Positions 34,201 through 43,625 of a DNA stretch of 64,000 bases are shown here, one piece after another (within the stretch, counting starts at the first letter, position 1; each line of letters begins with the position of its first letter). This DNA comes from Woeseia oceani (lineage in GTDB: Bacteria > Pseudomonadota > Gammaproteobacteria > Steroidobacterales > Woeseiaceae). A program made the position numbers and the translations under genes. The stretch covers positions 682,001 to 746,000 of the forward strand of contig NZ_CP016268.1 of NCBI RefSeq assembly GCF_001677435.1. The letters are read 5' to 3'. A model generated the notes under the pieces. The model worked only from the letters and a program-made list of their open reading frames with translations. It was not told the origin of the DNA and ran no database searches.

Positions 34201-34343
34201 TTGCAGATGGCCATAGGGCCTCAGACAGCGATTCCGGTTTGCCGGTTCCAGCAGGCTTGAAAATGCCTCATAAAGCCCGTGAGTTCTGTGAACTGTGCGG
34301 TAATCCTGCGCACAGCCCGTTATTCAACGTGTAGTTATTACTG

Positions 34344-36305
34344 ATGATAAGGTCTTTTTGCAAAGCGCGTCTCGTTACTCTTCTCTGTTGTGCCCTTTTG
34401 TCGGTTGCCGGCCTTGCCCGGGCGGACGACGAGCTATTCCCGCTGCCGGCTGAATTGAATCGTGATGTCGACTTCTGGTTGGCCGTTTTCACCGACTATA
34501 CGAGCGACGAAGGGCTGCTACACGACAACCGCAATCTTGCGGTTGTTTACGAGCGGGTCAGCATGCCGGCGAGTGTTTCACGGCGCGAACGGCAGCGGCG
34601 GGTCGGCGTACGCCGCAAGCACTACCAAAGCATTCTGCGAAGTCTGGGCAGCGGCAAGCGCGCCAATCTCAGCGAAGATGAACAGCGCGTTCTGGCATTG
34701 TGGCCAGACGATGTCAGTAACAGCGAGCTAAACAGCGCGGCAAACCAGATCCGCTACCAGCAGGGGTTGTCGGACCGCTTCCGGGAAGGCTTGCAACGTG
34801 CAGGGCGCTGGCGCGCGCACGTGCATGAATCGTTCTCCCGCCTGGGCGTGCCGCTTGAACTCGCCGCTCTGCCGCACGTCGAATCCTCGTACAACCCGGG
34901 CGCGCGCTCGCACGTCGGTGCCTCGGGCATATGGCAGTTTACCCGCGGCACCGGCCGGCGTTTCATGCGCATCGACCACGTGCTGGATGAGCGCAACGAC
35001 CCGTATGCCGCCACGGTCGCTGCGGGCGAGCTGCTGGCTTACAACTATTCGATTGTCGGCAACTGGCCCATGGCGATCACCGCCTACAACCACGGTCTGG
35101 CTGGTGCGCGACGCGCGATGCGGGAGTTTGGTGATACCAACTACGTGCAGATCATGCGTGAGTACAAAGGGCGTACTTTCGGTTTCGCGTCGCGCAATTT
35201 CTATGTCGCGTTTCTGGCGGCGCTGAGAGTTGATCAGGACCCGCAAAAGTACTTCCCCGGGGTTACCGCCGAGCCCGCCCTGGTCTACGACACAGTCGAG
35301 TTGCCGGCCTACTTACCGGCCGATGCACTCGCCACAGCAACCGGCATCAGCGCGCGGGAGCTGGCACAACACAACCCGGCAACCCAGGCCACAATCTGGC
35401 AAGGCAGCAAACACTTGCCGAAAGGGTTCCAGCTCCGCGTGCCGGGTGGCCGCTTGCAGGCGCCGCTGGCCGAGCTCGTGGCAAACATTGACGAATCCGT
35501 CTGGCAGCAGGAGCAATTGCCGGATCTTTTCCATACGGTTGCCCGTGGCGACACCCTGTCTGAGATTGCCGAGGCGTATAAGACTCGCGTATCCACACTG
35601 GTGGCGCTGAACAATATGGGCAGCGGCAACCGCATCCGGATAGGCGAGCGGATCCGCTTGCCGGCTGCCGGACCTGCGCCAGTGGCCGTGGCCGCTGCGC
35701 TTGCACCCGCTCCGGAGCCCGAGCCGGAACCCGAGCCGATTGTCGAGCCCGAGCCAACTGCCGTGCTGGCAGCGGATGATGAACAAGTAATCGAAGGTTC
35801 TGGTGCGTTGCCCGATGATGTCGATGACGGTGACGGCACAACAGTGAGCACTGCACGGACTTCCTTGTTATCCGATCCCAGCGATTACACGGTCGCGGCC
35901 GATTCGACGATCGAAGTGCACCCGCTCGAGACGCTCGGGCACTACGCGGACTGGCTGGGGATTCGTACCCAACGGTTGCGCGATATCAATGGTCTCGCAT
36001 TTCGCACGCCGGTATCGATCGGCGATCGTCTGAAACTCGATCTTGGCAATGTGAATGTCAGCGACTTCGAATCGAAACGCGTGGACTATCACCGGGCCCA
36101 GCAGGATGCATTTTTCCGCAGCACGACGATTCGCGGCCTCAGAGAGCACACCGTCAAGCGAGGCGAGTCTGTCTGGGTACTCGCATTGCGCCAGTACAAA
36201 GTTCCGCTTTGGCTGTTTCGGCAGTACAACCCGGAGCTGGATATGCACAGGGTGCAGCCCGGAACCGTCATCCAGTTGCCGGTACTCGTAACTGCCGCAG
36301 AATGA
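34344..36305 (+). CDS. mltD: lytic murein transglycosylase with LysM domains (MltD-like)
   Basis: Cleaves peptidoglycan glycan strands in the periplasm. 653 residues: signal peptide (1-27), SLT goose-lysozyme domain with catalytic E180 in LPHVESSYNP and the following GASGIWQFTRGTGR, then LysM repeats at about 397-440 (HTVARGDTLSEIAEAYKT), a degenerate one at about 515-567, and a third at about 602-648 (HTVKRGESVWVLALRQY). A Glu/Pro-rich linker (about 456-472) separates the first and second LysM. No lipobox is visible. E. coli MltD has a SLT plus two LysM. ATG start at 34344; the ribosome-binding site is weak. Followed 10 bases later by a small membrane protein. Confidence 0.92.
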   Translation: MIRSFCKARLVTLLCCALLSVAGLARADDELFPLPAELNRDVDFWLAVFTDYTSDEGLLHDNRNLAVVYERVSMPASVSRRERQRRVGVRRKHYQSILRSLGSGKRANLSEDEQRVLALWPDDVSNSELNSAANQIRYQQGLSDRFREGLQRAGRWRAHVHESFSRLGVPLELAALPHVESSYNPGARSHVGASGIWQFTRGTGRRFMRIDHVLDERNDPYAATVAAGELLAYNYSIVGNWPMAITAYNHGLAGARRAMREFGDTNYVQIMREYKGRTFGFASRNFYVAFLAALRVDQDPQKYFPGVTAEPALVYDTVELPAYLPADALATATGISARELAQHNPATQATIWQGSKHLPKGFQLRVPGGRLQAPLAELVANIDESVWQQEQLPDLFHTVARGDTLSEIAEAYKTRVSTLVALNNMGSGNRIRIGERIRLPAAGPAPVAVAAALAPAPEPEPEPEPIVEPEPTAVLAADDEQVIEGSGALPDDVDDGDGTTVSTARTSLLSDPSDYTVAADSTIEVHPLETLGHYADWLGIRTQRLRDINGLAFRTPVSIGDRLKLDLGNVNVSDFESKRVDYHRAQQDAFFRSTTIRGLREHTVKRGESVWVLALRQYKVPLWLFRQYNPELDMHRVQPGTVIQLPVLVTAAE

Positions 36306-36315
36306 GTCGCAGCGC

Positions 36316-36708
36316 GTGTTGAGCACCGTAGTCCGCATCCTGCCTGTGCTGTTCGTAACGCTGGCCGCTGTTGCTTACGTGGCCTATGTCGAGGGTGCCG
36401 ATGCATTTGCCGTGCGCAACAGTGTGCCGATGCTGGTATTGATCCTGCTTGCAGCGCTGACCTTGTACCGCGGCGGCGGAAGCTGGCGCGGCGCGGACTG
36501 GCGCTGGTTGCTGGGGACGCTGGGCTTTGCCATCCCCGCACTCGGCCTGTCCTTGTATCTGCACTACGGCTACCACACAGACCTGGACGGCATACGCAGC
36601 AATGCAATGTACCCGCTCGACTTGTTCCGCTATCTGCCCGCTTACACACTGGTCGCCGGCGCGATCGGTTTTGCCATAGGCTGGATCGTTGGTCGTAATG
36701 TTCGTTAG
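36316..36708 (+). CDS. small integral membrane protein of unknown function
   Basis: A 130-residue protein with about four hydrophobic segments (residues 5-24, 37-50, 62-80 and 110-126). It contains the charged loop YRGGGSWRGADW between helices and a short YHTDLDGIRSN loop before the last one. Starts with GTG (or TTG one codon later) 10 bases after mltD, so it is likely cotranscribed with it. No family is recognised from memory. Confidence 0.7.
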   Translation: MLSTVVRILPVLFVTLAAVAYVAYVEGADAFAVRNSVPMLVLILLAALTLYRGGGSWRGADWRWLLGTLGFAIPALGLSLYLHYGYHTDLDGIRSNAMYPLDLFRYLPAYTLVAGAIGFAIGWIVGRNVR

Positions 36709-36771
36709 AGAAGGATTCCCGGTCGCGTCCGAGTCTGGTAAGTTTTCAGGCTGGACCCCGTGGAGTGACGG

Positions 36772-37284
36772 ATGAAAAGAGTAAGTCGCCGGGCATTCAT
36801 TGTATCGGTTGCCCACTGTTTGCCCGCGCTGGCGCTGGCAGACGGTAGCAGCGAGTTTCCTGTGGCCGATGAAGTCATTGTGGAGAAGGGCGCCCGCAAA
36901 CTGCATTTGCTGCGCAATGGACAAGCCTTCCGTACTTTTGATATCGCTCTCGGGATCGCGCCGGAGGGCCACAAAGAGTATGAGGGCGATGCGAAAACCC
37001 CGGAAGGTCGCTACCTGCTCGATATCCGCAACCCGAACAGTGATTTCTTCCTCTCGATGCACATCTCCTACCCGAGCCCGGAGGATCGCGCACGAGCCCG
37101 ACAAAAAGGCCTTGATCCTGGCGGCCAGATCATGATCCACGGCCAACCAAACGAACCGACCTATTCGGCAGCGTATTACCGCTCTTCGGATTGGACCAAC
37201 GGCTGCATCGCGGTTTCCAATTCGGACATGATCGACATCTGGCTGATGACACCGGACGGCACGCCGATAGAAATTCGGCCCTGA
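36772..37284 (+). CDS. L,D-transpeptidase (YkuD/YafK family)
   Basis: Forms or modifies peptidoglycan cross-links through a Cys active site. 170 residues with a short N-terminal signal (RRAFIVSVAHCLPALALAD, twin-arginine-like, but the KR-SRR context is short). The catalytic motif is H123 in IMIHG and C145 in SDWTNGCIAVSNSD, i.e. the HXX14-17[S/T]HGChN pattern in the YafK variant (no His immediately before Gly-Cys). Most YafK-like proteins show carboxypeptidase/hydrolase behaviour on Lpp cross-links rather than full transpeptidase action. It lies between a small membrane protein and ppnN, 70 bases apart from the latter. Confidence 0.88.
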   Translation: MKRVSRRAFIVSVAHCLPALALADGSSEFPVADEVIVEKGARKLHLLRNGQAFRTFDIALGIAPEGHKEYEGDAKTPEGRYLLDIRNPNSDFFLSMHISYPSPEDRARARQKGLDPGGQIMIHGQPNEPTYSAAYYRSSDWTNGCIAVSNSDMIDIWLMTPDGTPIEIRP

Positions 37285-37355
37285 TCAATGAACAGGCCCG
37301 GGCTGCTGCGAAAGCCCCAGGGAATTGTCCCGGATGAAAAACCGGGATTTGCCGC

Positions 37356-38840
37356 ATGGACGGCAGCGCAACATTCCACTACCGTCACCAGCCTAGTCGT
37401 ACAATCACAGCCGAGCAGGTAATCACCTTGCAACACAGTCATATCGTATCGAGTAGCGTAATCCGGGCGGACAGCGACAAGACTGTTGACGCCGAAGTGT
37501 GGCCAGAGGGGAGTCTGGAAGTCCTCTCGCAACACGAAGCCGATCAATTGCGCAATGTCGGTCAGGGCGGCCTCTATACCTTGCTGCGCCGCTGCTTGCT
37601 GGCGGTGCTCAACTCCGGCGGCAATTCAGATGACGCCCGCGAGGTGCTGGGGCGGCACAAGGATTTTGCTGTGCGCTTTGAACAGCAAGACCGTGGTCTG
37701 AAGGTCATTTTAACGGGCGCACCCGCGTCGGCTTTCGTTGACGGTGAAATGATACGCGGCATCCGCGAGCAACTGTTCGCTGTACTGCGTGACGTTGTTT
37801 ATACGAGCAATGAAATCCAGGCGAGCGGCCGCTTCGACCTGCAGTCCTCCGACAATATTACCAACGCGGTTTTCCATATCCTGCGCAATGCCCGGGTTTT
37901 CCACTTGCCGGCGACGGCCGATCTCGTCGTGTGCTGGGGTGGACACGCGATCAGCCGTGAGGAATATGACTACACAAAGAAGGTCGGTTACGAACTGGGC
38001 CTGCGCCGTCTGAACGTTTGTACCGGCTGCGGTCCGGGCGCGATGAAAGGCCCTATGAAGGGCGCAACTATAGGCCATGCGAAACAGCGAATTGGCAATG
38101 GGCGGTATATAGGTATCACGGAACCGGGCATTATTGCGGCCGAGTCGCCGAACCCGATAGTCAATTCGCTCATCATCATGCCCGATATGGAGAAGCGCCT
38201 TGAGGCCTTTGTACGGGTTGGCCACGGCATCATCGTGTTCCCGGGCGGAGTCGGTACTGCCGAAGAAATACTCTACCTGCTCGGCATCCTGATGCACCCG
38301 GATAACGAGGACATGCCGATGCCGCTGATTCTCACCGGACCTGCCGACCGCGCGGATTACTTCAAACAGATTGACGAGTTCATCGGCGCGACACTCGGGC
38401 CCACGGCGCAGGGCCGCTACCGGATCATCGTCGATGACCCGGAGGAGGTTGCCCGACAGATGTTGCTCGGACTGAAGTCAGTTCGGGAATATCGCCGACA
38501 GCAGGGCGATGCGTTCTACTTCAATTGGCGTCTTGCTATCGATCACGATTTTCAAAAGCCGTTTCGTGCAACGCATGACTCAATGCGTGGGTTGCAGATT
38601 ACCCGCGATCTGCCGACGCACAAACTGGCAGCGAATTTGCGCCGAGCTTTCTCAGGGCTGGTGTCCGGCAACGTGCGCGAGGACACCATGGCGGCTATCG
38701 AGCAGCAGGGGCCGTTCGAGATCTCCGGTTCCGCAGAGATCATGAGCCTGCTGGACGGCTTGTTGGCAGGTTTTGTTGCGGATGGCCGGATGAAGCTTGA
38801 AAGCGACAGCTACAAGCCCTGTTACGTGGTACGGGTCTGA
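37356..38840 (+). CDS. ppnN: nucleotide 5'-monophosphate nucleosidase (YgdH/PpnN)
   Basis: Hydrolyses purine and pyrimidine nucleoside monophosphates to base and ribose-5-phosphate; in E. coli it binds (p)ppGpp. 494 residues with the LOG-type core: CTGCGPGAMKGPMKGATIGHA, IIMPDMEKRLEAFVRVGHGIIVFPGGVGTAEEILYLLGIL, close to E. coli YgdH along the whole length. E. coli PpnN has 454 residues, so the first 25-45 residues here may be over-predicted; in-frame alternative starts are TTG (LQHSH) and a GTG further in. The C-terminal SYKPCYVVRV end matches the E. coli end. Confidence 0.93.
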   Translation: MDGSATFHYRHQPSRTITAEQVITLQHSHIVSSSVIRADSDKTVDAEVWPEGSLEVLSQHEADQLRNVGQGGLYTLLRRCLLAVLNSGGNSDDAREVLGRHKDFAVRFEQQDRGLKVILTGAPASAFVDGEMIRGIREQLFAVLRDVVYTSNEIQASGRFDLQSSDNITNAVFHILRNARVFHLPATADLVVCWGGHAISREEYDYTKKVGYELGLRRLNVCTGCGPGAMKGPMKGATIGHAKQRIGNGRYIGITEPGIIAAESPNPIVNSLIIMPDMEKRLEAFVRVGHGIIVFPGGVGTAEEILYLLGILMHPDNEDMPMPLILTGPADRADYFKQIDEFIGATLGPTAQGRYRIIVDDPEEVARQMLLGLKSVREYRRQQGDAFYFNWRLAIDHDFQKPFRATHDSMRGLQITRDLPTHKLAANLRRAFSGLVSGNVREDTMAAIEQQGPFEISGSAEIMSLLDGLLAGFVADGRMKLESDSYKPCYVVRV

Positions 38841-39026
38841 GTGTTGTGCAACGCCATTGTGCGCTGCCACGCAGTTTGCCCGAACCGGTCGCTTTATTAA
38901 GTAAAACCGGCTCTTAAGTGGCTGAATTAAAAGACTAAAAAGCCTTTCTGCATTGTGAAGCAGTTCCTGTGAAACAGGGCTCTGACGACGTAGTATTTCA
39001 CTACAGGATGTCAAGAGCAGACGGCT

Positions 39027-39287
39027 ATGCAAGACAGCAAGAACATCAACTGGCGTAACGATTTCAACGATGAGGACGAAGCCAAAGAGGCCCGTCAGGA
39101 CGTTGCTGAACCGGCCAATGACAGTGATGGTGCCAATGGCTGGCAGCAATACCGTCGCTGGATATCGAAAGCGCCTGCTCCGAGTACACGTCGCAGCAGT
39201 ATCGACCCGTCTTTGTATACGTGGAAAGGCTATCGAAACTGGACCGAGCAGGTAAAACGCAAATGGACGGACAATCAGTCTGACTGA
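39027..39287 (+). CDS. small hydrophilic hypothetical protein
   Basis: An 86-residue, strongly charged, disordered-looking protein (starts MQDSKNINW, ends SD) with Trp-rich short helices such as GWQQYRRWISKAP and WTEQVKRKW. No signal peptide or domain. Followed by a good intrinsic terminator 59 bases after the stop, so it forms its own unit. The start is the first ATG of the frame with a GGATG-like element before it; ribosome-binding support is weak. Confidence 0.55.
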   Translation: MQDSKNINWRNDFNDEDEAKEARQDVAEPANDSDGANGWQQYRRWISKAPAPSTRRSSIDPSLYTWKGYRNWTEQVKRKWTDNQSD

Positions 39288-39345
39288 GTTCAGCGGATTC
39301 GTCAGCTGACCCTGTAGCAAAGCGTTCAGCATCGACAAACAGCCA

Positions 39346-39378
39346 AGGCCGCGTCTCGCAGACGCGGCCTTTTTTTTT
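39346..39378 (+). terminator. intrinsic terminator after the 86-aa gene
   Basis: AGGCCGCGTCT (39346-39356), CGC loop, AGACGCGGCCT (39360-39370) and a run of nine T (39370-39378). Perfect 11-bp stem, textbook rho-independent terminator for rightward transcription. Confidence 0.93.
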
Positions 39379-39633
39379 CGGCATGCCAGGGATATTTTTG
39401 CGGCCGACCCGGTCTCAAGCTTGCTGCGATCGGCTGACGAATCGAAATGACTTATGGACAAGCACTCACTCGATGCTGCCGCGCAATTGACAAAATACTG
39501 GTAACAAGTCTCCTTTCAGACAATTGCTTCACTATTGCGAAAAACACGGAAAAAGCTGTGACATATCTCACGGCACTATCGGACTGCGCGGTCTATATTT
39601 CGCAGCACCTGCAAACTATGCGAACGGCAACCA
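39379..39633. other. regulatory gap before two small genes
   Basis: Together with the region from 39288 this is a gap of about 345 bases between genes. It holds the intrinsic terminator and a CRP-like palindrome (below). A 65-codon frame at 39447-39644 crosses the palindrome and overlaps the next gene; I regard it as noise. A TTGACA hexamer lies at 39487-39492, but no convincing -10 is at the right distance. Confidence 0.4.
39557..39572 (+). promoter_or_regulatory. CRP/Vfr-like binding site
   Basis: TGTGA-CATATC-TCACG matches the TGTGA-N6-TCACA consensus at nine of ten arm positions. It lies 62 bases upstream of the 63-aa gene, a plausible position for class I/II activation. Confidence 0.5.
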
Positions 39634-39825
39634 ATGTCGAATAACATTATGAAGCAAGAATCCCGCACGGAAACACTGAAGAACGAAGCAACCCGGCAGC
39701 GTTGGGAGCTTTTTCACCGGGCAATAGCACATGCCAAACAGTCGAATATTTCGTCGCTGGAACAGGACGAAAAAACGGCCGCTGAAGAAAATGCGCCGGT
39801 GCCGTTGTACCCCGCTGCGTCTTAA
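39634..39825 (+). CDS. small hypothetical protein (63 aa)
   Basis: A 63-residue hydrophilic peptide with a central helix (ATRQRWELFHRAIAHAKQSN) and an acidic/Pro-rich C-terminus. The start is either the ATG at 39634 or the one at 39649; no clear ribosome-binding site. A CRP-like palindrome upstream and the small membrane gene 62 bases downstream support a real two-gene unit, but no family is recognised. Confidence 0.5.
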   Translation: MSNNIMKQESRTETLKNEATRQRWELFHRAIAHAKQSNISSLEQDEKTAAEENAPVPLYPAAS

Positions 39826-39887
39826 CGCAGACTTCGCGGCCGCCGTACTCTGCGGCAGCTGCAAGAATCGATAATCGGAGAATCGCA

Positions 39888-40136
39888 ATGGAATGTGTTT
39901 TGCTTTGGCTCGACGACCTGGATGATCTGGTGTCATCGGCCCGAATGCTCGCTGAACGAGTGCGAAACACAATTATTGCCCTGTTGGCGCTGGCCGGCAC
40001 AGTCTCGGCTGCCGCATTGGGCGCGGTATTGGCCATGAGCAGCCCGCCGCTGGCACTGACGCTCGTATGCCTGCTCACAGTCAGCTATCTCTATCGCGGC
40101 ACGGTCGGTCAGCAGACGAGTCTTGCTCGCCATTGA
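39888..40136 (+). CDS. small membrane protein (82 aa), two spans
   Basis: An 82-residue protein: hydrophilic N-terminus (MECVLLWLDDLDDLVSS) then two hydrophobic helices (about residues 28-48 and 53-68) and a short basic tail. GGAG is 8-9 bases before the ATG. It follows the 63-aa gene in the same direction and precedes htpG by about 120 bases. No family recognised. Confidence 0.65.
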   Translation: MECVLLWLDDLDDLVSSARMLAERVRNTIIALLALAGTVSAAALGAVLAMSSPPLALTLVCLLTVSYLYRGTVGQQTSLARH

Positions 40137-40169
40137 TCCCGGTCCGCGCGGTCTGTCACCGGCCGCAAC

Positions 40170-40195
40170 CTTGAAATAATCCCAATCGACACTAT
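40170..40195 (+). promoter_or_regulatory. sigma-32-like heat-shock promoter of htpG
   Basis: CTTGAAA (40170-40176) matches the sigma-32 -35 consensus exactly; 13 bases later CACTAT (40190-40195) partly matches the CCCCAT -10. It is 58 bases before the htpG GTG start, as expected for a heat-shock chaperone gene. Confidence 0.55.
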
Positions 40196-40253
40196 GGTGT
40201 GATGCCCGGTGGCCAACCGGTGGCCATCCGTTCAGATATTGGGAGAGTATTTC

Positions 40254-42137
40254 GTGACCGAGACAGCAAGCCGGGAAACCCTCGGTTTCCAGACCGAAGT
40301 TCGGCAGCTGCTACAGCTGATGATCCATTCGCTGTACAGCAACAAGGAGATTTTCCTCCGCGAGCTGGTATCCAACGCGTCTGATGCCGCCGACAAGCTC
40401 CGCTTCGAGGCGCTGGAGCAGCCTGACCTGCTGGCAGACGATGCCGAGCTCCGGATCCGGATCGAATTCGATACCAAGGCGCGGACCCTGTCGATCATCG
40501 ACAACGGCATAGGCATGTCCCGCGACGAGCTCGTTCAGAATCTCGGCACCATTGCGCGCTCTGGTACTTCGGAGTTTCTGCAGCAAATGTCCGGTGATGC
40601 GCGCAAAGACGCGCACCTCATTGGTCAGTTCGGCGTCGGCTTTTACTCGGCGTTTATCGTCGCTGACAAAGTCACGGTCGAGTCACGTCGGGCCGGGTTG
40701 CCGGCGACCGACGCCGTATGTTGGGAATCCGACGGTGATGGCGAGTTTACGATCGAGCCCATTGAGCTCGAGTCGCGCGGAACCCGGGTTACGCTGCACC
40801 TGAAGGAAGACGACAAGGAATTCGCCGAGGCGCTGCGTATTGAAACGCTGATACGCAAGTATTCCGACCATATCGCGTTCCCGGTGCTGCTCTCCGGGGC
40901 TGACGATGAAGAACCGCGTACGGTTAACTCCGCTACCGCCCTGTGGACCCGTGGACGCACTGAGGTCAAGGACGAGGAGTATCGTGAGTTCTATAAACAC
41001 CTGTCTCACGATTTCGCCGACCCGCTGTGCTGGAGCCACAACAAGGTGGAGGGCAAGCGCGAGTACACGAGTTTGTTGTATATCCCGGCCAATGCGCCGT
41101 TCGACTTGTGGAACCGGGAGGTACCGCGTGGCCTGAAGCTGTACGTGCAGCGCGTTTTCATCATGGACGACGCCGAGCAGTTCCTGCCGTTGTACCTGCG
41201 GTTTGTCAAAGGCGTGGTCGATTCATCGGACCTGCCGCTCAACGTATCGCGCGAACTCCTGCAGAAGAGCCCGGGCCTGGAGGCGATGAAAACCGCGTTG
41301 ACGCGCCGGGTGCTCGATATGTTGAGCAAGATGGCGAGCAACGACAGCGAGAAGTACGCAACCTTCTGGAGCCAGTTTGGCCAGGTCATGAAAGAGGGCC
41401 TGGTGGAAGACCACGAGAACAAGGACAAACTGGCCAAGCTGCTACGGTTCACGAGCACGCACAGTGAGGGTGCTGCACAGGATCAGTCGCTGGACGATTA
41501 CATCTCGCGGGCGGCCGAGGGACAGGACAAGATCTACTACATCCTTGGCGAGAACTACGAGACAGTGAAGTCCAGTCCGCACCTCGAAAAGCTGCGCAAG
41601 CAGGGCATCGAAGTGTTCCTGTTGTATGACCGCATTGATCCCTGGATGGTCGATCATCTGGGCGAATATGAGGGCAAGACCTTGCACGATGTTAGTCGTG
41701 GCAGTCTGGATTTGCCCGCGAGCGATGAAGACTCCGCTGATGAAAGCAAGGACGATGAGCACCAGCCGGTGTTGGAGCGCATAGCAGACGTCTTGAAGGA
41801 GCGTGTTGAAACTGTCGTCGTCAGTCGGCGGCTGGTGGATTCACCGGCTTGTGTGGTCGCCTCGGAAAAAGACCTGTCGCCGCAATTGCGACGAATGTTG
41901 GAAGCCTCCGGGCAATCGTTGCCGGAGAGCAAGCCGCAACTTGAAGTCAACATTGAACACCCGCTGGTGCAGCGCCTCGCGGATGAGTCAGACGAGCAGC
42001 GATTTGCTGCCTTGTCGAATATCGTGCTGGATCATGCGCTGCTCGCGGAAGGCAGTCAGCTGGAGAATCCGGCAGCTTACGTGAAGCGCATGAACGAGTT
42101 CATGCTCGAGCTGCAAAAGGCCAGCGACGCCGCGTAA
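40254..42137 (+). CDS. htpG: molecular chaperone HtpG (Hsp90)
   Basis: ATP-dependent Hsp90 chaperone. 627 residues from a GTG ([12 protein letters not shown]), close to E. coli's 624; GGGAG lies 8 bases upstream. An in-frame frame start 15 codons earlier is not family-like. N-terminal GHKL motifs: [31 protein letters not shown] and [19 protein letters not shown]. Middle-domain Arg segment ([14 protein letters not shown]) is present. The sigma-32-like promoter upstream supports heat induction. It is convergent with the ABC importer gene at 3 bases. Confidence 0.97.
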   Translation: MTETASRETLGFQTEVRQLLQLMIHSLYSNKEIFLRELVSNASDAADKLRFEALEQPDLLADDAELRIRIEFDTKARTLSIIDNGIGMSRDELVQNLGTIARSGTSEFLQQMSGDARKDAHLIGQFGVGFYSAFIVADKVTVESRRAGLPATDAVCWESDGDGEFTIEPIELESRGTRVTLHLKEDDKEFAEALRIETLIRKYSDHIAFPVLLSGADDEEPRTVNSATALWTRGRTEVKDEEYREFYKHLSHDFADPLCWSHNKVEGKREYTSLLYIPANAPFDLWNREVPRGLKLYVQRVFIMDDAEQFLPLYLRFVKGVVDSSDLPLNVSRELLQKSPGLEAMKTALTRRVLDMLSKMASNDSEKYATFWSQFGQVMKEGLVEDHENKDKLAKLLRFTSTHSEGAAQDQSLDDYISRAAEGQDKIYYILGENYETVKSSPHLEKLRKQGIEVFLLYDRIDPWMVDHLGEYEGKTLHDVSRGSLDLPASDEDSADESKDDEHQPVLERIADVLKERVETVVVSRRLVDSPACVVASEKDLSPQLRRMLEASGQSLPESKPQLEVNIEHPLVQRLADESDEQRFAALSNIVLDHALLAEGSQLENPAAYVKRMNEFMLELQKASDAA

Positions 42138-42140
42138 GTA

Positions 42141-43625
42141 CTATTGGGGCTGGCTCATGTTGCGCATATGCGGAACGACGAGCCAGCGCTCAATCACGCC
42201 GAAGAACAGTTCCGTTATTATGGCGAGTCCTGCCGCGGGAATTGCGCCTTGCAGTATCAGGCGGCTGTCGTTGAGGGCCAGACCGGTTACGATCGGGTCG
42301 CCCAGGCCGCCGGCACCGATGAACGCAGCCAGCGTGGCCGTACCAATGCAGATGACCGCGGCCGTGCGTATGCCGGCCAGAACATGCGGCATTGCCAGTG
42401 GCAACAACACGTAACGCAGTTCCTGAGTGCGGGTCATCGCCATTGCGGCGGCCATCTGGCGGTAGCCGGGCGGTATCGCGTGCATGGCCGTGACCGTGCT
42501 GCGGGCGATTGGCAGCAAGGAGTAAAGAAACAGCGCGATGATGGCCGGTGTCTGGCCGACCCCTGCAAGCGGAATCATCAATGCCAGCAATGCGATAGAC
42601 GGCACCGTTTGCAGCAAGCCGGTAACGTAAAGAAACGCGTTCGACAGGCCACGGTGGCGATGAACGCTGATCGCAATGCCAACCCCGAACACGATCGCCA
42701 GCAACAGTGCCGTTGCAGTCAGTTTCAGGTGGCGTTGTGTATTGCGCAGCAGCTGCGGCAGGAATGTTGCCGACTGGTAGTCGGCGGTGACCAGTCCTTC
42801 TTCACGCAGAAAGCCCGCGGCGACGTCAGCAATGCTGACATCAGGATCGAGTGCCTGCAGGTTCAGTGCCTGCATGCGGGTGTTGTCAATGCGCCCGGCC
42901 AGGGTTTGCAACACGTCGGTGGCATCGGCAGGCAGTAAGTTATTGGCCAGGTAGCCCGCCAGGTAACGCGGAAAATAATTCAGGTCGTCTTCCAGCAGCA
43001 CGAGCCCGGAACGCAGTACTTCCCCGTCTGTTGAGTAAGCGGCTGTCAGATCGATTTCACCGCCATTGATCGCGCCGTACGAGAGTCCATGTTCAATGCC
43101 GCGCGTGGTCTGTTGCAATCCGTAGCGTTGTTTCAGTCCTGGCCAGCCGTCAGCGCGATTCAGAAACTCGTGGGCCATGGCGGCGCGCAGGTTCGGGGTC
43201 GCACGCAGGTCTGAAATGCGCCGGACACCCTTGTCGCGCGAGAATGCTTCGGTCACTGCAAGCGCATAGGTGTTATTGAATCCCAGCGGTGCCAGAAAAC
43301 GCAGCTCTCGAGCCGCGAGGGCGGTACGGATAGTCTCAATGTCATCCAGACCGGGCTGCGCCAGTATGACTTCGGTAATCGTGCCCGAGTATTCAGGGTA
43401 TACAGCGATTGCGCCGTTCTGCAGAGCCTCGTAGCTGATTTTTGTGCCATTCAACCCTTGTCGACGCTCGACATCAAAACCCTTTGCCTCCAGCAGTTGC
43501 GCCGCGATTTCGGAGAGCAGGTAGTTCTCGGTGAAATTCTTGCTGCCGACAATGATGGTTTGCGCATGGCTGGTGTTGCCCAACGTGAGTGACAACAGCA
43601 GCCCGATCAGGATGTAGCGCCGCAT
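42141..43625 (-). CDS. ABC importer: fused substrate-binding protein and permease (OpuB/EgtU type)
   Basis: A 494-residue single polypeptide with a signal peptide, then a glycine-betaine-type binding domain (about 22-275: IVGSKNFTENYLLSEIAAQLLE, AVYPEYSGTITE, and GEIDLTAAYSTDGEV) and a permease domain (about 300-485; the EAA-like loop in MAAAMAMTRTQELRYVLLPLAMPHVLAGI). In Gram-positive OpuB/EgtU fusions the permease usually comes first and the binding domain last; here the binding domain is N-terminal. Substrates of this family include betaine, choline, proline and, for EgtU, ergothioneine, so the substrate is unknown. The gene overlaps its ATPase gene by one base (TGATG), so they are translated together. 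Confidence 0.9.
   Translation of the reverse strand: MRRYILIGLLLSLTLGNTSHAQTIIVGSKNFTENYLLSEIAAQLLEAKGFDVERRQGLNGTKISYEALQNGAIAVYPEYSGTITEVILAQPGLDDIETIRTALAARELRFLAPLGFNNTYALAVTEAFSRDKGVRRISDLRATPNLRAAMAHEFLNRADGWPGLKQRYGLQQTTRGIEHGLSYGAINGGEIDLTAAYSTDGEVLRSGLVLLEDDLNYFPRYLAGYLANNLLPADATDVLQTLAGRIDNTRMQALNLQALDPDVSIADVAAGFLREEGLVTADYQSATFLPQLLRNTQRHLKLTATALLLAIVFGVGIAISVHRHRGLSNAFLYVTGLLQTVPSIALLALMIPLAGVGQTPAIIALFLYSLLPIARSTVTAMHAIPPGYRQMAAAMAMTRTQELRYVLLPLAMPHVLAGIRTAAVICIGTATLAAFIGAGGLGDPIVTGLALNDSRLILQGAIPAAGLAIITELFFGVIERWLVVPHMRNMSQPQ

Noticed and set aside
34149-34334. 61-codon frame ending in FCELCGNPAH, a zinc-finger-like string
   Set aside because: Starts antisense inside the signal peptide of the AstE-like gene and ends in the mltD leader; the Cys pair is probably chance.
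39447-39644. 65-codon plus-strand frame overlapping the next gene
   Set aside because: It crosses the CRP-like palindrome, overlaps the 63-aa gene and shows no family features or ribosome-binding site.
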